From Paludibacter jiangxiensis (GTDB taxonomy: Bacteria > Bacteroidota > Bacteroidia > Bacteroidales > Paludibacteraceae): a DNA stretch of 64,000 bases. Below, one piece after another: positions 44,231-52,586 of this stretch; position 1 is the first letter of the stretch, and the number at the start of each line of letters is the position of its first letter. The notes beneath the pieces are model-generated. The model saw only the letters and a list, made by a program, of their open reading frames with translations, ran no database searches and was not told where the DNA came from. A program made the translations under genes and the position numbers. The DNA lies in the NCBI RefSeq assembly GCF_001618385.1, contig NZ_BDCR01000004.1, forward strand, positions 744,001 through 808,000, written 5' to 3'.

Positions 44231-45583
44231 ATGAATGATTTGCGCATCAAAATACACAAGCCGGAAACTAAATCCGGCGGAATGATTATCTATCGCATGA
44301 GCCGCGATCAACGGGTCTGGGATAACTGGGCGTTGCTTTTTGCACGCCAGCTGGCGGAGTCAACAGGAAGGAGCTTGGCGGTGGTATTTACGTTGATGCC
44401 CTCCTACCCGGGAGCCAACCTTCGCCACTTCGACTTTATGTTGCGCGGGCTAGAAACAGTAGAACAAAAGCTGCGCGCACTCAACATCCCGTTTTGCATT
44501 CTTCTCAACAACGACGTTTCGGTTGCTCTGAAAGAGTTTATCGAACACAATAATGTCACAGCAGTTATTTCCGACTTCGATCCTCTGCGGCACAAACAAA
44601 AATGGATCAGCGACATCAATGCCGTCGAAGGAGTGGCGCACTACGAGGTAGATACCCACAATATCGTTCCTTGTTGGAAAGCATCGCCCAAAGCCGAATT
44701 CGGCGCCTATACCCTGAGGCCAAAAATCAAACGTCTTTTACCAGAATTTCTGACCGGGTTTCCAGAATTGAAGCCACAACATAATATTCCTGCAATAGCA
44801 GGAAACTATCCGTCCGTTCGGGAAGCGTATACGTTAGCTACCTTCGATTCATCGGTGACAATTATTAAAAATATTGTTCCGGGGGAAGATGCGGCATTGA
44901 ATACACTGCATCATTTCATCTCGCACAAACTGGAGGGCTATGCCGTAAACCGCAACAACCCCTGCATCGACGGACAATCGGGACTGTCACCCTACCTGCA
45001 TTTCGGCCAATTATCGGCTCAACGGATCGCATGGGAAGTCTATCTCCTACCCGACTCACCCGACAAGGATGCCCTGCTCGAAGAGCTGATTGTTCGACGA
45101 GAGCTGGCTGATAACTTTTGTTTCTACAATCCACATTACGATTCGTCTGAAGGTTTTCCCGAATGGGCACGAACAGACATTGTCCTGCACAGGAAAGACG
45201 AACGGGAATATATTTACACACGGGATGAGTTGGAAACGGCAACAACGCACGATCCGCTTTGGAATGCTGCGCAAACGGAGATGGTGCGTACCGGAAAGAT
45301 GCACGGCTACATGCGGATGTACTGGGCAAAAAAGATTCTGGAATGGACACCATCGGTTGAAACGGCCATGGAGTATGCCATCTGGCTCAACGACAAGTAC
45401 TCACTCGACGGTCGCGATGCCAACGGCTATGCCGGTATTGCCTGGAGCATCGGCGGAGTACACGACCGTGCATGGTTCCCGCGTCCGGTATTTGGCAAAA
45501 TCCGTTATATGAGCTATTCGGGTTGCAAAAGTAAGTTCGACATTCAAAAATACATTCTGAAATGCATGTCACTTCCCCTTTAA
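44231..45583 (+). CDS. phr: Class II CPD photolyase
   Basis: 450 residues. It repairs cyclobutane pyrimidine dimers using blue light and FAD. Class II signatures seen are the N-terminal YRMSRDQRVWDNWALLFA, the GQSGLSPYLHFGQLSAQRIA, EELIVRRELADNFCFYNPHYDS and GYMRMYWAKKILEWTPS with WLNDKYSLDGRDANGYAGIAWSIGGVHDRAW. The last segments line the FAD and electron-transfer pocket. Class II enzymes occur in scattered bacteria, so lateral spread is possible, but base composition is not obviously different from neighbours. Confidence 0.92.
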   Translation: MNDLRIKIHKPETKSGGMIIYRMSRDQRVWDNWALLFARQLAESTGRSLAVVFTLMPSYPGANLRHFDFMLRGLETVEQKLRALNIPFCILLNNDVSVALKEFIEHNNVTAVISDFDPLRHKQKWISDINAVEGVAHYEVDTHNIVPCWKASPKAEFGAYTLRPKIKRLLPEFLTGFPELKPQHNIPAIAGNYPSVREAYTLATFDSSVTIIKNIVPGEDAALNTLHHFISHKLEGYAVNRNNPCIDGQSGLSPYLHFGQLSAQRIAWEVYLLPDSPDKDALLEELIVRRELADNFCFYNPHYDSSEGFPEWARTDIVLHRKDEREYIYTRDELETATTHDPLWNAAQTEMVRTGKMHGYMRMYWAKKILEWTPSVETAMEYAIWLNDKYSLDGRDANGYAGIAWSIGGVHDRAWFPRPVFGKIRYMSYSGCKSKFDIQKYILKCMSLPL

Positions 45584-45667
45584 CTTTATTCGTATCTATT
45601 TGTTTTACACGGGCGTTTTTAAAGAGTTAAAATCAACCACAAAAGAACATTTTTCACCAATCACCTG

Positions 45668-45675
45668 TACATTTG
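45668..45675 (+). promoter_or_regulatory. -7 element before the orphan membrane-protein gene
   Basis: TACATTTG; no clear -33 partner. It would start a leader of about 100 nt. Confidence 0.4.
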
Positions 45676-45694
45676 AATAGGCAAAAGAAACTGC

Positions 45695-45770
45695 AGGAGA
45701 GCAGAGAATGCTTACGATCTCACCTGATTCGGGTCGCATAAAGAGATAAATTCGGATTCCACTGAAGCAT
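45695..45770 (+). promoter_or_regulatory. Candidate structured leader with a 13-residue upstream ORF
   Basis: AGGAGA (45695-45700) precedes an ATG at 45708 that opens MLTISPDSGRIKR and stops at 45749, in the same frame as the gene at 45783. The same segment can fold into three nested stems: ATGCTT/AAGCAT (45708-45713 with 45765-45770), ATCTC/GAGAT (45717-45721 with 45743-45747) and ACC/GGT (45722-45724 with 45732-45734). It does not match a riboswitch that I know. Confidence 0.3.
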
Positions 45771-45782
45771 AACCCTGTAAAA

Positions 45783-46529
45783 ATGAATCTTATGAAAGTA
45801 CAACTTCACCACAGGTCTATTGCTCAGGGCTTTTACAGCCTATGCAAGATTATTGTATTGACTGTTATGGTCAATATTTTGCTTATAGCATGTCAGTTGA
45901 ACGTAATACCAGGCAATCCGGTTACCTCCGATAAACAAATCTCTTCCTTTGGTTTATCCATCATATCGGGCTTGGTTACCATAGAAAAGACGGATATTTT
46001 TACGCAAGCGCAAGATCCGCCTGTTGATCCGCAGGAAAAAACGCAAACTGAAATCAACTCTTACCGCAAAGTGGTTGTAATAGTTTTTTTCAGCTTTGTA
46101 CTATTATTCCTCTTTCGAGACTTTTTCATCTTCATTATCTGGGCGATTAGTAGTCACAACAGTAAATTACAAAAAAGTAACATGCTTGCCTTAGAAAATT
46201 TAGTAAGAAGCCATAAAAAAAGAGTCTTATTCAGGGCTCATCGGCGTAGGATTCACTCAAAATGGAATACTTTTAAGCTAACGTATTGGGGAAGAAATAT
46301 TATTTGTATTTTATTCTCCATAATTGCCTGGATTGTGATGTTTGTAATCTTTGTGCACCAAGCACATCCTTACTCCGATCTCACCCCTTTATGGAAAGCT
46401 ATAGCTTATGCTCCGATAGTTATTGTATTGGGTTACATCATCCAAAAAGTGATTAAGGGAGCAAATGATATTATGCACCACGCCAACAAAAGCAATTATG
46501 AGAAACATGCTTTAGGCCTGGACAACTAA
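45783..46529 (+). CDS. Orphan membrane protein of unknown function
   Basis: 248 residues with no family I recognise. The N-terminal hydrophobic stretch ends in LLIACQLN, a possible lipobox, and three more membrane segments follow: about 96-120 (KVVVIVFFSFVLLFLFRDFFIFIIWAI), about 173-193 (IICILFSIIAWIVMFVIFV) and about 208-224 (IAYAPIVIVLGYIIQKVI). Between the second and third is a very basic loop (SHKKRVLFRAHRRRIHSKWNTFK), probably cytoplasmic. The region between the first two (QDPPVDPQEKTQTEINSY) would be outside. It is transcribed alone, between a photolyase gene and a tRNA, behind an unusual leader. Confidence 0.65.
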   Translation: MNLMKVQLHHRSIAQGFYSLCKIIVLTVMVNILLIACQLNVIPGNPVTSDKQISSFGLSIISGLVTIEKTDIFTQAQDPPVDPQEKTQTEINSYRKVVVIVFFSFVLLFLFRDFFIFIIWAISSHNSKLQKSNMLALENLVRSHKKRVLFRAHRRRIHSKWNTFKLTYWGRNIICILFSIIAWIVMFVIFVHQAHPYSDLTPLWKAIAYAPIVIVLGYIIQKVIKGANDIMHHANKSNYEKHALGLDN

Positions 46530-46535
46530 CTAAAT

Positions 46536-46578
46536 AAAAGAGCGATAACTTTCATTACTGAAAATTACCGCTCTTTTT
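46536..46578. terminator. Bidirectional terminator
   Basis: AAAAGAGCG (46536-46544) pairs with CGCTCTTTT (46569-46577), and the stem continues inward with AT pairs. It lies between the orphan gene and the tRNA-Leu 3' end. Confidence 0.8.
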
Positions 46579-46580
46579 AG

Positions 46581-46664
46581 TACCCAGAGCCGGGATCGAA
46601 CCGGCATGGAAGTGAATCCACTGGTGTTTGAGACCAGCGCGTCTACCAATTCCGCCATCTGGGC
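46581..46664 (-). tRNA. tRNA-Leu (anticodon CAA)
   Basis: 84 nt with a long variable arm. Acceptor GCCCAGA pairs with TCTGGGT (one G-T). The anticodon stem CTGGT/ACCAG holds loop CTCAAAC, anticodon CAA. The T arm is GCCGG-TTCGATC-CCGGC. The discriminator is A and no CCA is encoded. Confidence 0.93.
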
Positions 46665-46675
46665 TTTTGCGGTTG

Positions 46676-46706
46676 CAAAGGTAGTTATATTTTTCAAATT
46701 AACAAA
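46676..46706 (-). promoter_or_regulatory. Promoter of tRNA-Leu
   Basis: On the minus strand TTTG (46706-46703), 19 nt, TACCTTTG (46683-46676). The start point lies about 5 nt before the tRNA. Confidence 0.75.
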
Positions 46707-46772
46707 CGATACCAGCGTATTTTCTGCATTAAATTTTACCCGTCATCATAACCTTCTGCTTACAAATACAAT

Positions 46773-46813
46773 AAAAAAGCCACAAAGGACGATTCAGTAT
46801 CCTTTGTAGCTTT
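46773..46813 (-). terminator. Terminator of the serC-serA-ridA operon
   Basis: On the minus strand an AGC-ACAAAGGA stem pairs with TCCTTTGT-GCT, then TTTTTT, about 20 nt after the ridA stop. Confidence 0.85.
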
Positions 46814-46831
46814 CTATATAAGCTGAAATCG

Positions 46832-47209
46832 TTATTTCACTGCAATTGTTTCAATTTCGACAAGAGAACCAAGGGGAAGTCCTTTTACCGCAAAAGCAGC
46901 CCTGGCAGGGCATTCCGTCTGATAATACTCCTTGTAGACTGCATTCACATCGGCAAAGTAGCTCATATCGGACAGATATACGGTCGATTTAACTACATCT
47001 ACAAAAGAGTAGCCTGCCTCATCCAAAATAGCTTTAATATTACAGAAAACCTGTTTCGCCTGGGCAGAAACATCTCCTTCCACCAGCTTACCTGTTGCAG
47101 GATCGATAGGAATCTGACCCGAAACATACAATGTTCCATTAGCCTCTACCGCCTGACTGTAAGGGCCAATAGCCGCCGGCGCGTTTGAAGTTGAAATAAT
47201 GCGTTTCAT
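46832..47209 (-). CDS. ridA: RidA family 2-iminobutanoate/2-iminopropanoate deaminase
   Basis: 125 residues matching the YjgF/YER057c/UK114 family. It removes reactive enamine/imine intermediates released by PLP enzymes such as serine/threonine dehydratase. Visible signatures are APAAIGPYSQAVEANGTLYVSGQIPIDPATGKLV and the C-terminal CPARAAFAVKGLPLGSLVEIETIAVK with the conserved Arg. It is six nt downstream of serA and probably translated from the serine operon, which fits its detoxifying role near serine metabolism. Confidence 0.93.
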   Translation of the reverse strand: MKRIISTSNAPAAIGPYSQAVEANGTLYVSGQIPIDPATGKLVEGDVSAQAKQVFCNIKAILDEAGYSFVDVVKSTVYLSDMSYFADVNAVYKEYYQTECPARAAFAVKGLPLGSLVEIETIAVK

Positions 47210-47215
47210 GACTGA

Positions 47216-48136
47216 TTATTTATTAACCTGAAATTTCTTATCTCCGGTCTTCAGAAAAGAGACAATCTGATTAGCCGCGGCCAAACCTGCATTGATATTG
47301 GCTTCAGCTGTTTCTGCACCCATTTTCTTAGGTGTAGAGAAGTAGCGGGCTCCGAATTTTTCTGCGAGTACAGCATGTGAATCCGGCATGATATCGGTCA
47401 CATATTTCAGATCGGTACGTTCTTCCAACAATTTTGCCAAACCTTCTTCATCAATCACCTCTTTACGGGCAGTATTTACCAGGCAACCGCCTTTCGGCAT
47501 TTTAGACAACAAGTCGTAATTGATCGACTTTTTAGTTTCGGGAGTTGCCGGAATATGCAACGAAATATAGTTACAGGTGCTATACAACTCTTCTACCGAA
47601 GCAACAGCTTTCACTCCTTCATTTGCCATTACATCAGCAGGGACAAAAGGATCGAAGGCGTAGATTTCCATACCAAAACCTTTGGCAATATGGGCAACCA
47701 GTTTACCCACATTACCGTAAGCATGAATACCCAGCTTTTTACCTTTCAATTCGCTACCGGTACCCGGTTGGAAATTATTACGAGCCATAAAAACCATCAT
47801 GCCCAAAGCAAGTTCAGCAACGGCATTTGAATTTTGACCCGGAGTGTTCATCGCTACAATGCCACGAGCAGTACAAGCAGCAAGATCAAGGTTATCGTAC
47901 CCTGCACCAGCGCGAACAACTATTTTAAGTTGTTTTGCAGCATCAACAACTGCCTGTGTAACTTTATCGGAACGAACAATCATAGCGTCAGCATCGGCCA
48001 CCGCTGCATAAAGATCATTCACATCGGTATACTTTTCCAGCAAAGCAAGTTCATAACCTGCTTCTTCAGTAATTTTTCTGATTCCGTCTGTTGCTGCTTT
48101 GGCAAACGGTTTGTCGGTTGCTACAAGAATCTTCAT
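47216..48136 (-). CDS. serA: D-3-phosphoglycerate dehydrogenase
   Basis: 306 residues from the ATG at 48136 (MKILVATDKPFAKAATDGI). It oxidises 3-phosphoglycerate to phosphohydroxypyruvate in serine synthesis. Short form without the C-terminal ACT domain, so serine feedback through an ACT site is absent. Seen are AGAGYDNLDLAACTARGIVAMNTPGQNSNAVAELALGM, the NAD motif GIHAYGNVGKLVA, LHIPATPETK and NTARKEVIDEEGL. The usual catalytic Glu/His pair looks altered: the region expected to hold it reads YVTDIMPDS, and a clear active-site His is not obvious in ARYFSTPKKMGAET. The open frame extends 11 codons upstream but that stretch lacks family similarity. Confidence 0.9.
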   Translation of the reverse strand: MKILVATDKPFAKAATDGIRKITEEAGYELALLEKYTDVNDLYAAVADADAMIVRSDKVTQAVVDAAKQLKIVVRAGAGYDNLDLAACTARGIVAMNTPGQNSNAVAELALGMMVFMARNNFQPGTGSELKGKKLGIHAYGNVGKLVAHIAKGFGMEIYAFDPFVPADVMANEGVKAVASVEELYSTCNYISLHIPATPETKKSINYDLLSKMPKGGCLVNTARKEVIDEEGLAKLLEERTDLKYVTDIMPDSHAVLAEKFGARYFSTPKKMGAETAEANINAGLAAANQIVSFLKTGDKKFQVNK

Positions 48137-48167
48137 AGTAGTATAAAAATTTAGTGGTAAGAATGAC

Positions 48168-48209
48168 AAAACCCTCAGCTAATATCATATTAATGACTTA
48201 GGAGGGTTT
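48168..48209 (-). terminator. Hairpin between serC and serA
   Basis: On the minus strand AAACCCTC pairs with GAGGGTTT around a 25-nt loop, then TTTGTCATTC. The T run is short, so it may be a partial terminator or attenuator that lowers serA/ridA relative to serC. Confidence 0.45.
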
Positions 48210-48230
48210 CGTATTCACTCGAATATTGTA

Positions 48231-49298
48231 TTAATGTAACTTTTCGAATTCTTTCATTGCGTCGATCAGGGCAACAACGCTTTCTTTAGGAAGAGCATTG
48301 TAAGTAGAAGCTCTGAAGCCGCCTACCGAACGGTGACCTTTGATACCTACCATACCTTGGGCAGCCGCAAATTTACCGAATTCGTCTTCAAGTTCTTTGT
48401 ATTCTTCTTTCATTACGAAGCAGATGTTCATCAATGAACGGTCTTCTGTTGCGGCTGTACCGACGAACAATTTATTGCGGTCGATTTCATCATACAACAA
48501 AGACGCCTTTTCGATGTTCATTTTTTCCATTGCGCTAACACCACCCAACTCCTTCAGCCATTTCAACGTTTGCAAAGAAGCGTAAATAGGAACTACCGGA
48601 GGAGTATTAAACATAGAACCTTCTTTGATATGAGTGCGATAATCGAGCATCGTAGGAATAGGACGGCTTACTTTACCCAGCAATTCGTCTTTTACAATTA
48701 CGATGGTAACACCGGCAGGTCCGAGATTCTTTTGTGCACCGGCATAAATCAAACCATATTTTGAAACATCAATAGGACGAGACAAAATATCAGATGACAT
48801 GTCAGCGATCAATGGAACCGGAGAATCAAGATCTTTGCGAAGCTCTGTACCGAAGATGGTATTGTTTGTTGTAATGTGGAAATAATCTGCGTCTGCAGGA
48901 ATAGTAAAATCTTTAGGAATATAATTAAAGTTAGCGCCTTTAGAAGATGCAACTTCAACAACTTCGCCAAACAATTTAGCTTCTTTTTCTGCTTTGCTAG
49001 CCCATGTACCTGTATTAAGATATGCAGCTTTCTTTTCTAACAGGTTGAAAGGAACCATACAGAATTGAAGACTCGCGCCACCTCCTAAGAAAAGTACCGA
49101 ATAACCTTCCGGAATCGACATCAATTCTTTAACTAAAGCTACAGCTTCATCAACTACCGGTTGAAAATCTTTCGAACGGTGGCTGATTTCCATGATTGAA
49201 AGTCCGATACCATTAAAATCGAGAACAGCTTTCGCTGTGTTTTCAATCGTAAACTGAGGCAAAACAGAAGGCCCCGCGTTAAAATTGTGTTTTTTCAT
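48231..49298 (-). CDS. serC: Phosphoserine aminotransferase
   Basis: 355 residues, PLP fold type I. It transfers the amino group from glutamate to 3-phosphohydroxypyruvate, the second serine step. Seen are [35 protein letters not shown] and the PLP lysine in [12 protein letters not shown] (Lys190). First gene of the serC-serA-ridA operon. The start codon sits inside TCGTATGA, a sequence that recurs upstream and can be masked by a complementary CATACGA in the leader. No phosphoserine phosphatase (serB) is in the window. Confidence 0.95.
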   Translation of the reverse strand: MKKHNFNAGPSVLPQFTIENTAKAVLDFNGIGLSIMEISHRSKDFQPVVDEAVALVKELMSIPEGYSVLFLGGGASLQFCMVPFNLLEKKAAYLNTGTWASKAEKEAKLFGEVVEVASSKGANFNYIPKDFTIPADADYFHITTNNTIFGTELRKDLDSPVPLIADMSSDILSRPIDVSKYGLIYAGAQKNLGPAGVTIVIVKDELLGKVSRPIPTMLDYRTHIKEGSMFNTPPVVPIYASLQTLKWLKELGGVSAMEKMNIEKASLLYDEIDRNKLFVGTAATEDRSLMNICFVMKEEYKELEDEFGKFAAAQGMVGIKGHRSVGGFRASTYNALPKESVVALIDAMKEFEKLH

Positions 49299-49431
49299 AC
49301 GAAAATAATTTGTTTTTTAAGAGTCGTATGTAGCGCATCCCGACAAAACGGAACTCTGTTTCATACGAGAAACAATATTGAATGAATTATGGATGCAAGA
49401 AGTAATATTTCCAACTTCTAAAAAAAGAAGT
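49295..49431 (-). promoter_or_regulatory. Candidate regulatory leader of serC with serine-rich upstream ORF
   Basis: The stretch 49299-49660 holds no ordinary gene. Reading the mRNA, TCGTATGA occurs at 49368-49361 and again at 49302-49295, the latter containing the serC ATG. Between them CATACGA (49330-49324) can pair with either copy. The first copy starts an upstream ORF, MKQSSVLSGCATYDS (49364-49317), with four serines (codons AGT, TCC, TCG, TCT), the last next to the stop; CATACGA is within its codons 12-14. Further upstream ACTTCT (49431-49426), AGAAGT (49419-49414) and ACTTCT (49403-49398) form another pair of exclusive hairpins. Confidence 0.4.
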
Positions 49432-49483
49432 CATTGAAAATAAGCAAACTACACAAAACCGATCACTTTCCTGAACGGTTGCT

Positions 49484-49491
49484 CAAAGGTA
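49484..49491 (-). promoter_or_regulatory. -7 element of the serC operon
   Basis: TACCTTTG on the minus strand is the only good match upstream of serC. It implies a leader of about 180 nt. The -33 region is poor. Confidence 0.5.
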
Positions 49492-49630
49492 CAATAATAT
49501 TTTGAGAAAAAGGGAACAAAATTTGCATTGACATCAATCGTCCTACATCATAGTCAGTTGAATATCAAAACCTTAAAAATACTAATATTTTTTGAGTTAT
49601 TTTTAGATTAAATATACACCCGCTACTCTC

Positions 49631-49660
49631 AAAACAAGCAGTATCAAAACGACTGCTGCT
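49631..49660 (-). terminator. Probable terminator of the DPP-IV gene
   Basis: On the minus strand AGCAGT pairs with ACTGCT, then TGTTTTG. Short stem. Confidence 0.5.
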
Positions 49661-51859
49661 TTACAAATTTTTCTTCAGGAAATCTGTCATTCTTTTATAA
49701 AGATGGAAGCGGGTATTGCCCCCATAAATACTATGATTACGGTTGGTGTAGGTCTGCATTTCAAATTGCTTATTAGCCTGTACCAGCTTTTCTACAAATT
49801 CAAAAGTATTTTGAGGATGCACGTTGTCGTCTGCCAAGCCACAAACAATCAACAAGCTTCCCTGTAAGTTCGCTGCATTATTTAAAGGAGAGTTTTTAGT
49901 ATACCCATCTTCATTTTCTTGTGGAGTCTTCATAAAACGCTCTGTGTATGCGGCATCATAGAAGTGCCAGTCTGTTACAGGAGCAACAGAAACCCCGGCT
50001 TTGAATACATCACTCGTTGTCATACACATCAGAGTCATAAATCCGCCATAACTCCAGCCCCAGATCCCAATTCTCGATTTATCGGCAAAAGGCAAGGTAC
50101 CCACATATTTTGCCACAGCTATCTGATCCTGCGACTCAATATTACCCAATTGCTCATACGTGCATTTCCTAAAACGTTCACCACGCGCTGCCGTGCCACG
50201 TCCATCGACGCATACCACGGCGTAACCGTTCGATGCAAGATAATATTCCCAGTCAACTTTCCATTTATCGGTTGCTTCCTGCGAATCAGGTCCGCTATAC
50301 TGCACCAACAGCACCGGCAATTTTGCTCCATTTCCGGCATTAACCGGTTTTACAATCCAACCGTTCAACGGTGTTCCGTCGGCAGCAGTGCAGGTAAACG
50401 GTTCCTTTTTAGGAAGACCAAGTGCCGCAAAATCTTTTTTAAGCGCCGAATTGGCTTCCAGAGTTCTAACCGGCTGTCCCAAATGATTGTACAACACGAA
50501 CTCATCAGGAGAATTCCATGATGAAGACTGATCGATAAAATACGAGAAATCGTTACTGAAGGTTGCAGAATGCGAGCCTTTTCCATTGGAAAGTCGCTTC
50601 ATAATTCCTTTGGCGTCAACTGTATAAATATCCCTTCCTGTTGATGAAACCTCTGCAGCCTGAAAATAACTAGCCCTCTTCACCTCATCATATCCGTAAA
50701 AGTTTGTCACATCGAATTTTCCCTTAGTCAGCTGTTGAGCCAAAACGCCGTTGGTATTATACAGATAGGCATGACGGTAGCCATCCTTTTCGCTCACAAA
50801 TGTAAAATGGTGTCCATCGGGTAAAAAGCGGAAGTAATTCAGATTCTCATAATCAACGTACGAACTACTTTTATCGGTCAGGATTAATTTTGAAACCGTA
50901 GAACGCGGATTGGCAAAAAACAGCTCCAGTCTGGTCTGATCTCTGCCAAATTTTGGGATAGCCAGTTCTTCCATCTTGTTGCCCCACACGAGCTTCGGAT
51001 AATATGCATCCAAATCACTGCCAAGATTCATTTTCTTAATGGTCTTGTAGTATGTATCGTACACCTGAACACTTGCCTGAGGAATGGGAGTCCCGGCTTT
51101 GGAATATTTAAACGTTACCACTTCCGGATATTCTGCCGCATTCGCAAACTCAGGATTAGAACCTTTGTAACGAATGTAGCTATAGCTCTGCACATTATTC
51201 AAATCAAGCCGTACAAAGGCCACCAGTTTACTATCAGGCGACCAGACAAACAATTTGGTACAATCAAACTCTTCTTCGTACAACCAATCGGGCATCCCGT
51301 TGATTATCTTATTTTCTTCACCATCTTTGGTCATGGCAATTTCAGTCCCATAATCCAGTTTATTGAGGTAAAGATTATTATTTCTGGCAAATACCACCAT
51401 CCGCCCGTTTGGAGAGAAAGTTGCAGCTTGTTGCGGCCCTCCTTCCGAAACCGGCTTCATATTACGACGCTTGATGTCGTACACGTAATAATCAGCGGCA
51501 AAAGCGCGACGGTAGGTTTTCTTTGAATTGAGATACACCAGCATCTTTACTTCTGCAGAGTCCAGTTCATATCCTTCAATATATTTGATCGGACAATTGA
51601 TAACGCGTCTGATATTAAACAAAGTATCGACTACCCGACCTGTTTTGAAACTATATTTCAACACCAGTTTGCCGGAATCCGACATCTGAGTGTAAAATTC
51701 GCCATTACGCATCGAGCGCAGTTCCTGAATTTGTTTCGGTCTAAAATGTCCGGAAACAATTTGACGCAGAAAGCTATCATCGGAAGTGTTTTGTGCGAAA
51801 GAAGAGAAACAGCACGAAAGAAGTAACACTAACAGAGAAGTAATACGAAACATATGCAA
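49661..51859 (-). CDS. Dipeptidyl-peptidase IV family serine peptidase (S9), exported
   Basis: 732 residues. Signal peptide MHMFRITSLLVLLLSCCFSSFAQ, an eight-bladed propeller (about 40-480) containing WLYEEEF, whose glutamates hold the free N-terminus in DPP-IV, and the catalytic domain with GWSYGG (Ser near 601), GLADDNV (Asp near 677) and NRNHSIYGG (His near 709). It removes X-Pro or X-Ala dipeptides from peptides in the periplasm. Met1 or Met3 could be the start. Monocistronic, with a TACCTTTG box about 25 nt upstream of the start. Confidence 0.93.
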   Translation of the reverse strand: MHMFRITSLLVLLLSCCFSSFAQNTSDDSFLRQIVSGHFRPKQIQELRSMRNGEFYTQMSDSGKLVLKYSFKTGRVVDTLFNIRRVINCPIKYIEGYELDSAEVKMLVYLNSKKTYRRAFAADYYVYDIKRRNMKPVSEGGPQQAATFSPNGRMVVFARNNNLYLNKLDYGTEIAMTKDGEENKIINGMPDWLYEEEFDCTKLFVWSPDSKLVAFVRLDLNNVQSYSYIRYKGSNPEFANAAEYPEVVTFKYSKAGTPIPQASVQVYDTYYKTIKKMNLGSDLDAYYPKLVWGNKMEELAIPKFGRDQTRLELFFANPRSTVSKLILTDKSSSYVDYENLNYFRFLPDGHHFTFVSEKDGYRHAYLYNTNGVLAQQLTKGKFDVTNFYGYDEVKRASYFQAAEVSSTGRDIYTVDAKGIMKRLSNGKGSHSATFSNDFSYFIDQSSSWNSPDEFVLYNHLGQPVRTLEANSALKKDFAALGLPKKEPFTCTAADGTPLNGWIVKPVNAGNGAKLPVLLVQYSGPDSQEATDKWKVDWEYYLASNGYAVVCVDGRGTAARGERFRKCTYEQLGNIESQDQIAVAKYVGTLPFADKSRIGIWGWSYGGFMTLMCMTTSDVFKAGVSVAPVTDWHFYDAAYTERFMKTPQENEDGYTKNSPLNNAANLQGSLLIVCGLADDNVHPQNTFEFVEKLVQANKQFEMQTYTNRNHSIYGGNTRFHLYKRMTDFLKKNL

Positions 51860-51881
51860 TTATAATTTTGTTTAGGCCACG

Positions 51882-51889
51882 CAAAGGTA
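51882..51889 (-). promoter_or_regulatory. -7 element of the DPP-IV gene
   Basis: TACCTTTG on the minus strand, without a clear -33 partner. Confidence 0.45.
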
Positions 51890-51947
51890 AGGAATAATTA
51901 TCTTCAATATTCCCATAAAAACAGCTTTAATTATCAATATAACGCGA

Positions 51948-52586
51948 TTAAAATTCAAGAGAAGTCTGGTTTTCGAGCAAACGAAAACTTTTCCGGTGAT
52001 GAGGTGTAATGCCGAATTCACGAATGGCATCACGATGCTTAGCGGTAGGATAACCTTTATTTGACAGCCAGTTATAAGCAGGGAAATCCTGATGAATAGC
52101 ATTCATATAATCATCACGATACGTCTTTGCCAGAACTGACGCAGCCGCTATTGAAAGGTATTTGCCATCACCCTTCACAATGCACTGATGAGGAATATCT
52201 CTGTATTTTTTGAAACGATTACCATCAATAATGAGATGTCCGGGTCGTAATATCAGTTGATCGACAGCCCTATGCATTGCTAGAATCGAAGCATTCAGAA
52301 TATTGATCTGATCAATTTCCTCTGCAGAAACAATACCGACAGCCCATGCAACAGCGCTCTGTTCAATTTCGGGACGGAGTTGATAGCGCACTTTCTCGGA
52401 CAACTGTTTTGAGTCATTCAAAACATCGTTGTCATAATCGGGAGGTAAAATTACAGCTGCCGCAAAAACAGGACCGGCCAGGCATCCACGCCCGGCCTCG
52501 TCACATCCTGCTTCGTTACAATCAGCTAACAGAAAAGGAGCTAGCTTTGTATGTCCTATGCTGTTTCTTGACATGTTTCTTGACAT
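51948..52586 (-). CDS. rnhB: Ribonuclease HII
   Basis: 212 residues. It removes RNA-DNA hybrids and single ribonucleotides. Signatures: [20 protein letters not shown] (catalytic Asp29, Glu30), [39 protein letters not shown] and the C-terminal [24 protein letters not shown]. The gene starts inside the end of ndh. A 12-nt tandem duplication there gives two start codons (52586 and 52574), encoding MSRNMSRNS; the second gives the shorter overlap. Co-transcribed with ndh. Confidence 0.93.
   Translation of the reverse strand: MSRNMSRNSIGHTKLAPFLLADCNEAGCDEAGRGCLAGPVFAAAVILPPDYDNDVLNDSKQLSEKVRYQLRPEIEQSAVAWAVGIVSAEEIDQINILNASILAMHRAVDQLILRPGHLIIDGNRFKKYRDIPHQCIVKGDGKYLSIAAASVLAKTYRDDYMNAIHQDFPAYNWLSNKGYPTAKHRDAIREFGITPHHRKSFRLLENQTSLEF

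Noticed and set aside
45660-45782. Known riboswitch (for example TPP) before the membrane gene
   Set aside because: Conserved TPP or other class motifs are not present; only nested stems were found.
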